Assembly: GCA_964630925.1 (NCBI GenBank)
Contig: CAZVZK010000191.1
Coordinates: 1-17,708, forward strand
Length of the DNA: 17,708 nt
Reading direction: 5' to 3'
From: RGDT01 sp964630925
GTDB lineage: Bacteria; Planctomycetota; Planctomycetia; Gemmatales; Gemmataceae
The translations under genes were made by a program, and so were the position numbers. A model generated the notes under the pieces. That model was given only the letters and a program-made list of their open reading frames with translations. It was not told the origin of the DNA and did not search any database. Within the stretch, counting starts at the first letter, position 1. Each line of letters starts with the position of its first letter. Below, in pieces: positions 1 through 6,800 of this stretch.

Positions 1-174
1 CCTCCAAGGCCGGGTTTCCCGCCCGCCCTTTGTTACCCACCTTTGAACCGTGCCAGCGTTTCGGGGAGCATGACGTACCTCGCCGGGAGGGCGGTGATGC
101 CATACACCGGGAAATCCTACCACGGCGACACCCGGCCGTCTGGCATCCTAACGACTATCACCCGCGCATCGCCG
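1..174. other. No gene recognised at left edge
   Basis: I see no convincing gene here. Open frames on the plus strand continue into the antisense of the PIN gene and look like shadows of it. A short CGGG-TTT-CCCG dyad lies near position 15, in a GC-rich stretch followed by CCCTTTGTT. It could be part of a terminator belonging to a gene outside the window, but it is weak. Confidence 0.5.
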
Positions 175-576
175 TCATTTCAGCACCTCGACGGTGATGG
201 CGGTGCAGCGGCCCAGCCGTCCGTCGGCGGTGAGGAATACCCCACAGCCATGCTCGACGGCGGTGGCCAGGTGCAGGCTGTCCAGGACCTTGAAGTTGTG
301 CGCGGCCCCGATCTGGGCCGCAAGCTCCCAGGTCGCCGGACTGACCGGCAGGCGGCGGACGAGTGGATCGGCGAAGAACGCCCGGTATGCGGCCTCGACG
401 GCCGTCGCCTTGGACGCCAGAGGTTTGATAAGGCATTCCAGGAGGGCGGCGTCGCACACCGCCCGAACGTCGCCGGCTGCCCGCAGGGCGGCCATGCGGG
501 CGAACGCTTTCGGTGTCCACGCGGGGTCCAGCTCTGTCAGGTAGACCACGATGTTGGTGTCGAGGCAGACGATCAT
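175..576 (-). CDS. PIN-domain protein, probable VapC-like toxin ribonuclease
   Basis: A 133-residue protein of the usual PIN-domain size. PIN domains are Mg-dependent ribonucleases, and in VapC-type systems they cleave RNA such as tRNA when not blocked by an antitoxin. The acidic residues expected of the fold are visible. D6 lies in the N-terminal CLDTNIVVY strand, E47 in ALLECL, D99 in KVLDSLHLATA and D118 in FLTADGRL. The start is set by an ATGA overlap with the stop of the upstream gene, so the two are translationally coupled. The gene order (small partner first, PIN second) matches toxin-antitoxin operons. The PIN identification is strong. The toxin role is inferred, and the RNA target cannot be read from sequence. 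Confidence 0.85.
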   Translation of the reverse strand: MIVCLDTNIVVYLTELDPAWTPKAFARMAALRAAGDVRAVCDAALLECLIKPLASKATAVEAAYRAFFADPLVRRLPVSPATWELAAQIGAAHNFKVLDSLHLATAVEHGCGVFLTADGRLGRCTAITVEVLK

Positions 577-887
577 CCCGCAGCCTCCCCTGACCCCAGC
601 GGCTCGTCCTCCTCCTCCTCGTCGCGCATCCGGCGCAAGGATTCCTGGGCCTCCTCGCTCGTTCGGAACGGCTTCCCCGCCCGCGCCAGCGCCAGCCAGT
701 TGCTTCGCAACATGTCGAAGAATGGATCGCCCACGGGCCAATCCAACGCCTCCGCCCAATCCGGCAGGCGGGCCTCCGGCTCCAGCGTCACGCGCACCTT
801 GCCGGGCGGCAGCGGCACCTTGCCCGCCACCTCCAACGTCCCGTCGGCCCGCACCACGCCCTCGACCACCACGGCATCCGCGTTCAT
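573..887 (-). CDS. Probable antitoxin partner of the PIN protein
   Basis: A 104-residue protein directly upstream of, and overlapping by 4 bp, the PIN gene. The first 40 residues (VVVEGVVRADGTLEVAGKVP, then LPPGKVRVTLEP) read as a small beta-rich module. It resembles the short DUF104/AF2212-type antitoxins often paired with PIN proteins, though that match is by eye only. The rest is helical and ends in a strongly acidic stretch (DEEEEDE, residues 89-95) that could cover a basic surface of the toxin. The ATG at 887 is preceded by a purine-rich GGAAGGGGGG. The frame stays open further upstream to 1022, but that part looks non-coding and would run into the sulfatase start. An antitoxin role is inferred from context; no classical DNA-binding domain is obvious. 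Confidence 0.7.
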   Translation of the reverse strand: MNADAVVVEGVVRADGTLEVAGKVPLPPGKVRVTLEPEARLPDWAEALDWPVGDPFFDMLRSNWLALARAGKPFRTSEEAQESLRRMRDEEEEDEPLGSGEAAG

Positions 888-910
888 GTCCCGGCCCCCC
901 TTCCCGGCCC

Positions 911-916
911 ATTGTA
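911..916 (-). promoter_or_regulatory. Possible -10 box for the toxin-antitoxin pair
   Basis: On the minus strand this reads TACAAT, a good match to a sigma-70 -10 hexamer, 24 nt upstream of the antitoxin ATG. No convincing -35 box is seen at 16-18 bp. It stands out because the surrounding DNA is so GC-rich. Confidence 0.3.
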
Positions 917-974
917 CCGCGCGGCCAGGGCGTCCGCCGAATGCCATCGGGCATACAACTCCCCTGGGCGATGG

Positions 975-989
975 CGCACGAGCCGTGCG
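975..989. promoter_or_regulatory. Dyad CGCACG-AGC-CGTGCG before the sulfatase
   Basis: A perfect 6-bp inverted repeat with a 3-nt centre, 20 bp before the sulfatase start, in the 122-bp gap between divergent genes. It could be an operator half-site pair or a 5'-UTR hairpin. In DNA this rich in G and C, chance is a fair alternative. Confidence 0.25.
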
Positions 990-1009
990 TCGGATGAAGG
1001 GGGGCTGAC

Positions 1010-2497
1010 ATGTCAGCGTCATTGTGGGTCGCGTGCCTCTTGACCGCCACCTCCGCCGACGCCCCGAAGCGGCCCAACATCCTCCTCATCTACGCCGACG
1101 ACCAATCGACGCGGACCGTCGGCTGCTACCCCGGCTCGTGGCCGTGGGTCAAGACGCCGCACATCGACGCCCTGGCGAAGAACGGCGTCCGCTTCCGCGG
1201 GGCGTACCTTGGGAGCTGGTGCATGCCGTCGCGCGCCTCGCTCCTGACGGGCCATCACCCCCACGCCATCGAGTCGATGCGCATGGAGGGCAAGTACCCC
1301 GGCAGCACCTACGACCCGAAGCGGTGCCCGTTCTGGCCGGCCCTGTTCCGCGCCGCCGGCTACCACACGGCGCAGATCGGCAAGTGGCACACCGGCACCG
1401 ACGCCGGCTTCGGGCGCGACTGGGACTACCAGATCGTGTGGAACCGCCCCAAGCACCCCGGCAACGCCGGGGCGTACTACGAGAGGCAGCGGCTGGCGTT
1501 CAACGGCGAGGAACGCATGCAGGACGGCTACCCGGCGGACAACTACAACCGCTGGGCCGTCGAGTACGTCAAGGGCAGGCACCGCGACAAGGAAAGGCCG
1601 TGGCTCCTGTGGCTTTGTCACGGCAGCATCCACGGCCCGTCGAAGCCTGCGGCGCGCCACAAGGGCCTCTACAAGGACGCGAAGGTAACCGCGCCGGAGG
1701 GCATCGTCGGCCCGTGGCCAGGGAAGCCGGGGTATCTCAAGGACACCCTGGCGTGGCGCAAGGACGGCGATGTTTACCGCGCGGGCAAGAGCGGCGAGAA
1801 GGTCGGCGACGACGCCGGCGGCAAGGGCGCCGAGTACGCCGCCTGGGTGCGGCAGGTGAACGAGTGCGTGCCGGCCATCGACGAGGGGGTGGGGGAGCTG
1901 GTGGCGGCGCTCAAGGCGTCCGGCCAGATCGAGAACACCCTCGTCATCTACACCGCCGACCAGGGCTTCTCGATGGGCGAGCACGGCATGCGTTCCAAGA
2001 TCGCCCCGTACGACGCCAACTACCGCTCGCCGCTGATCGTCTCCATGCCGGGTCTCGTGGCGGCGGGGAAGTTCTGCCCGCAGTCAGCGAACGCGCCGGA
2101 CCTCGTAGCGACGTTCTTCGCCCTCACGGGGGTGAAGCCGCCGGCGGGGATGCACGGGCGGGACCTGCTGCCGCTGCTGAAGAAGCCGGACGCCGAGTGG
2201 GGGCACCCGTGCCTCTACTCGCACACCGGCGAGCACTTCGGCTCCGCCGTGGCGAGGATGGTGAAGGACGACCCCAAGGGTGCCATCGGGCAGAAGGTGC
2301 CCTGGTACACCGCCGTCGTGCGTGGCGGGTGGAAGCACATCCGCTACATGCGTCCGGCCGAGCCGGAGGAGCTGTACGACCTCGCTGCCGATCCGGGGGA
2401 GCGGAAGAATCTGGCGGAGGACAGGGGGCACGCGGCCCGCCTCGCCGCGATGCGCGAGGCGCACGCGGCGGAGCGGAAACGCGTCGGGGCGCCGTGA
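1010..2497 (+). CDS. Secreted formylglycine-dependent sulfatase
   Basis: A 495-residue arylsulfatase-family enzyme that hydrolyses sulfate esters, probably from sulfated polysaccharides, after export. A short signal-like segment (residues 1-18, ending TSADA) precedes the core. The metal-binding D30-D31 (IYADDQS) and the C71-x-P-S-R signature are present. C71 is the cysteine converted to formylglycine by a maturase not seen in this window. K125 and H127 (IGKWHTG), H204 and H208 (CHGSIHGP) and the second metal site D317-Q318 (TADQGF) follow. The C-terminal YDLAADPGERKNLA block is typical of the family and the length is normal. The ATG is preceded by AAGGGGGG. No SusC/D-type or regulatory partner is adjacent. 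The substrate cannot be predicted beyond resemblance to the iduronate-2-sulfatase-like branch of planctomycetes. Confidence 0.93.
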   Translation: MSASLWVACLLTATSADAPKRPNILLIYADDQSTRTVGCYPGSWPWVKTPHIDALAKNGVRFRGAYLGSWCMPSRASLLTGHHPHAIESMRMEGKYPGSTYDPKRCPFWPALFRAAGYHTAQIGKWHTGTDAGFGRDWDYQIVWNRPKHPGNAGAYYERQRLAFNGEERMQDGYPADNYNRWAVEYVKGRHRDKERPWLLWLCHGSIHGPSKPAARHKGLYKDAKVTAPEGIVGPWPGKPGYLKDTLAWRKDGDVYRAGKSGEKVGDDAGGKGAEYAAWVRQVNECVPAIDEGVGELVAALKASGQIENTLVIYTADQGFSMGEHGMRSKIAPYDANYRSPLIVSMPGLVAAGKFCPQSANAPDLVATFFALTGVKPPAGMHGRDLLPLLKKPDAEWGHPCLYSHTGEHFGSAVARMVKDDPKGAIGQKVPWYTAVVRGGWKHIRYMRPAEPEELYDLAADPGERKNLAEDRGHAARLAAMREAHAAERKRVGAP

Positions 2498-2499
2498 TC

Positions 2500-3819
2500 T
2501 CAGAAGAACGCCCGCAGGCCGATCATGAAACTGTCGCAGCTGATCTCACTCCGCACCGACGCGCCCGGCACGGCGCCCAGCGGCGTCAGGTACGGGCCCT
2601 CGCTGCTGTTCTCGAAGGCGTGGGCATACGCCGCCGTCAGGACAAGGTTGTCCGTCAGGGCGTAGCTCGCCCCGAGGTAGACCGTGTGCATCAGCAGCAG
2701 CGGGGAGGCGACGTTGAACATCGTCCGGTCCTCGTCGATGGGGTTCGTGTTGTAGCTGTAGCCGGCCCGCAGCGACAGGCGGCACGTCGCCTGCCACTGG
2801 GCGCCCAGCGCCAGGGCGAAGACGTTGTCCCAGCCCAGGCCGCGGACGGCCCCGGTCGGCGCGAAGCCCACGTCCTCGAAGCCCCGCGTGTTGCGGTAGT
2901 CGATGTAGCGCACGTCGGCGGCGAAGAGCCAGCTCTCCAGGCCCTTGTACGAGCCGCCCACGGAGATGATCATCGGATAGTCGAAGTGGGCGTCCAGGTT
3001 GCGCGGCCTGCCGCGCTCGTCCGCCGACTTGTAGCGGAACCCCTCCAGCCACTGCGGGCTCTTGATCGAGGCGCCGAAGGCCCACTCCTGGCTCGGCTCG
3101 TAGTAGACGCCGGCCTGGAAGCCGGCGCCGAACGAGTACCGCGTGTGCGTGCCGGCGGGGTAGGTGGCCAGCCTGTCGCCGTTGGCGTCGTCGGGCGGCG
3201 CGATGAAGAACGGGTCGGCGGTCAGCCGGGCCATCGTCAGCGTCGGCGCGAAGCCGACGTGCAGGCACGGCGCGACCTCCCACGCCACCGTCGGCACGAA
3301 TTGGAACACCTGCAGGTCGCTGCTCAAAGGCCCCAGCCCGAGGCCCGTCGGCGGCTGCGGCGTGAGGATCGGGTTGGTGGTGCTGGCCGGGTAGTTCGCC
3401 GCGTACCCGCCGACGAGCATCAGCCCGGCGCCGAATGTGAGCGGCGACCCCTCCGGCCTCCAGACGGCAGCCATCGTCGGGATCGGCGAGGCGCCCGTGT
3501 CGGTCGGGTCGGACCCGCTCAGCGCGACGGGCGGCCCGAGCGGCCCGAAGCCGCCCGCCGGCACACGCGACCCGAGGCGTGCATGGGGCATCAGTAATTC
3601 CGCCCCGAAGGCGGCCTCATTCCGCCGCAGCCCGCCGATGGACGCCGGGTTCCAGTACAGCGCGCCCGTGGCGTCGAGGGCCGCGCCGACGGAGGCGCCG
3701 CCCATCGAGCGGTTCACCGGCCCCGCCCCCGAGAGGACGATGCCGTATTGAGCCCGCGCCTGCACGGCGATCAGGCAGAGCGCGGCCAGGCACACGAGAC
3801 GATGAAGCGGACTACGCAT
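2500..3819 (-). CDS. OmpP1/FadL-type outer-membrane protein
   Basis: A 439-residue predicted outer-membrane beta-barrel. FadL/TodX-type barrels let hydrophobic molecules cross the outer membrane. A signal peptide (residues 1-23, ending ARA) is followed by GAGPVNRSMGGASVGAALDA and TGALYWNPASI (about 31-61), the family's plug-like N-terminal signature. Alternating aromatic and small residues then suggest beta strands up to a terminal aromatic residue (RAFF), as expected for barrel insertion. The ATG at 3819 has AGGGGG upstream; an in-frame Arg-rich extension before it looks non-coding. It lies 74 bp downstream of the giant sensor gene on the same strand and may be co-transcribed with it. Its stop is 2 bp from the stop of the convergent sulfatase. 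The transported substrate is unknown. Confidence 0.88.
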   Translation of the reverse strand: MRSPLHRLVCLAALCLIAVQARAQYGIVLSGAGPVNRSMGGASVGAALDATGALYWNPASIGGLRRNEAAFGAELLMPHARLGSRVPAGGFGPLGPPVALSGSDPTDTGASPIPTMAAVWRPEGSPLTFGAGLMLVGGYAANYPASTTNPILTPQPPTGLGLGPLSSDLQVFQFVPTVAWEVAPCLHVGFAPTLTMARLTADPFFIAPPDDANGDRLATYPAGTHTRYSFGAGFQAGVYYEPSQEWAFGASIKSPQWLEGFRYKSADERGRPRNLDAHFDYPMIISVGGSYKGLESWLFAADVRYIDYRNTRGFEDVGFAPTGAVRGLGWDNVFALALGAQWQATCRLSLRAGYSYNTNPIDEDRTMFNVASPLLLMHTVYLGASYALTDNLVLTAAYAHAFENSSEGPYLTPLGAVPGASVRSEISCDSFMIGLRAFF

Positions 3820-3893
3820 CCTGCACCCCCTACGCCGACGACGCGGCTCCTGTCGGTACCGCATCTTGTGTCGTCCGCGCGGCCCCCCCGGCT

Positions 3894-6800
3894 TCAGCGA
3901 ATCGGGGAGGATGGGGGGGTGGCGAGGGCCGCCTCCAGCGTGCGCAGCAGGTCCTCCGCCTTGAACGGCTTCAGCAGCACGCCCTGCACGTTGGCGCCGC
4001 CGGGGGGGCCGAGCGGCGCCTTCACCGGCAGGCCGCTCATCACCACCGCCGGCAGCCCGGGGAGGCGCTCGCGGACGCCGCGGATGACCGCGGCGCCGTC
4101 CATGCCGGGCATCATCATGTCCGTCAGCACCAGGCGCACCTCGCCGAGGTGCCGGCGGCACAGGTCGAGCGCCTCGTGCCCGCCCCGCGCCGCCAGCACC
4201 CGGTAGCCGTGCGCCCGCAGGTTGAGGGCGGCCACGTCCAGGACGGACGGCTCGTCGTCCACGAGGAGGATCGTCTCCTGATGGCCCTCGTGGGTCGGGC
4301 CTTCGATGGCGGCGGCGTGCCCCTCCGCCGCCTCCGCCGCCGGGAGGTACACCAGCATGCGCGTGCCCCTGCCCGGCTCCGTGTCGATGCGGATCATCCC
4401 CTCGTGCCCCCTGACGATCCCCAGCACCGTCGCCATCCCCAGCCCCGTCCCCTTCCCCTGGTCCTTGGTCGTGAAGAACGGGTCGAAGATGCGCTCCACC
4501 ACCTCCGGCGGCATGCCCGTCCCCGTGTCGGCCACCGTGAGCAGGACGTGCGGCCCCGGCCTGGCCGCCGGGTGCCCGCGCACGTCCTCCGGGCCGAGCC
4601 GCGTGTTCTCCGCCGACAGGGTGAGCAGCCCGCCGTCGGGCATGGCGTCGCGGGCGTTGACGCACAGGTTCATCAGCAGCTGGTGCATCTGCGTGGCGTC
4701 CGCCTGCACCGGCCACAGGCCCCGCCCGTACAGCACCTCCGCCGTGATGGACTTGGGGAAGGTGTGGCGGATCACCTGCTGGATCTCGCTCAGGAGGTGC
4801 TTGAGCTGCACGGACTCGCGCTTGCCCTCGGTGCCGCGGGCGTAGGCCAGTATCTGCTTCACCATGTCCGCCCCGCGCATCGCCACCTCCTCGATGTTCT
4901 CGAGGATGCGGTCGCGCTCCGCCTCCGGCTGGCCGCCCATCCGCAGCAGCTGCGCCGACAGGACCACCGGCGTCAGCACGTTGTTGATGTCGTGGGCGAT
5001 GCCGCCCGCGAGCTGCCCGATGCACTCCGTCCGCTGCGCACGCAGGAACTGCGCCTCCAGCCGCCGCTTCTCCGTCACGTCCGTGCCGATCACCAGGAGC
5101 GACCGCGGCTCCCCCTCCCCGTCGCGCACCAGGGTCCACCGGCTCTCGACGATCACCTCCGCGCCCCGGCTCGTCTTCTGCCGCAATTCGCCGGCCCACT
5201 CGCCCGCCGAGCGCACCGCCGCCGCCGCCGCCCGGTGCGCCGGCGACGGGCCGCCATTGAGCAGCGCCTCCATCGGCCTGCCGATGGCCTCGCCCGCCGG
5301 CCAGCCGTACAGACGCTCGGCGCTCCGGTTCCAGTACAGGATGCGGTCGTCGAAGTCGAGGACGGCGATGGCGTCCTGCGCCTTGTCGAGCAGGGCCGCC
5401 TGCTCCTGGATGCGTCCGTGCGCTTGCCGTAGCTCGCCGACGCGCTGCTCGAGCGCCTCATTCAGCCGCCGCAGCTCGGCGAACCCCTCGGCGTTCTCCA
5501 GCGCCGCCCCGGTCAGCGTGGCGATGAAGTCGGCCAGCCGGCGTTCCGCCTCGCCGAACAGCCCGGCCACCTCGCGGTGCGTGATGTAGAAGCACCCCGC
5601 CGGCTGCCCGCGCACCAGGATCGGGGCGCACAACGCCGACCGCGCCCCCGACAGCACCAGGCTCTCGCTGCTCTCCTGCCCCGGCCCGTCGAGGAACACC
5701 ACCGACCGGCCCCCGGCGAGCGCCTTGCGCAGCAGGTCCTGGCTGATCTCCGGCGCGACCTCGCCCGAGATCGGCGTCACCCGCCCGTCCGGCCCCTCCG
5801 CCACCTTCAGCACCACGCAGCGCTCGCCGCGCAGCAGCTTCCGCGCCGCCGCCCGCGCCGCCGCGAACACGTCCTCGGCGGACAGGGCGGCGGCGATCCG
5901 CCGGCCCGACTCCAGCACCGTGTCGAAGCGGTCGAGCAGGGACAGCGTGGCCGAGGTGCCGCCCTCGCGGCCCTCCGGCTCCGCCGTCACCCCGCCCTCG
6001 ATGCGCCGCACCTCGGCGCGGGCCGCCTCGGCGCCGCCGCCCTCGCCCGACTCCTCGGCCAGCTCGGCCAGCGCCAGGGCCGTCAACGCCCCCTCGTAGG
6101 CCGCGTTCTGGGCCTTCGCCGCCTGCCACCCCTCGTTGAGGAGCCGCTTCGCCCGCCGGGCGTCGCCCGACAGGGCCGCCAGGAGGCCCGCCTCGCGCAG
6201 GGCGTGCGGCAGCTCGTTGGGGAACTGCCGCGCCAGCCGGCAGGCCCGCCGCGACACCTCCTCCGCGCGGGCCAGCAGCTCCTGGCGCCGCCGCGGCAGC
6301 CGCCCCGGCAACGCCTCGGCCTGCGTGCGCAGGGCCGTCACGAGCCAGGGCACGACGGGCGAGACCCAGGCGTTCATCACGCCGGCGCGGTCGAGCCGGG
6401 CCAACGCCTCCTCCAGCGCCGCCGCCGCGTCCCCCGCCCGCCCGTGCCGCAGGTAGCACACCGCCTCGGCGAGGCGTACCTGGGCGACGCGCTGAATGTC
6501 CACGCTGGGGCGGGCCACCTCGGCGGCCACCACGCCCGCCGGCACGCGCCCGCCCGACGCCCTGGCCCACACGTCGAGGCTGATGCCCGACGCCTGCCCG
6601 TCCCCGATGTCCACGCCGGACTGGTAGATGCGCTGCGCCTCCGTGACCGCCTCTTCCAACCGGCCGAGCCGGTACAGGCTCGCGGCCACCTGGAAGCGGG
6701 CGATGTTCACCTCCCACTGGTCGCCCATGCGCCCGAGCAGGCGGATGGCCTCGCGGCAGCACGCCGCCGCCTCCTCGTAGCGCGAACAGGCGTAGAGGAC

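Noticed and set aside
43..1008. Long plus-strand open frame of 321 codons
   Set aside because: It lies antisense to the PIN and partner genes, has Ser/Arg/Pro-rich low-complexity translation and no ribosome-binding site. The minus-strand proteins carry recognisable motifs.
1024..3597. 857-codon plus-strand open frame over the sulfatase and porin
   Set aside because: It is an Arg/Gly/Pro-rich shadow of the sulfatase in another frame, running on into antisense of the porin; no domain is recognisable.
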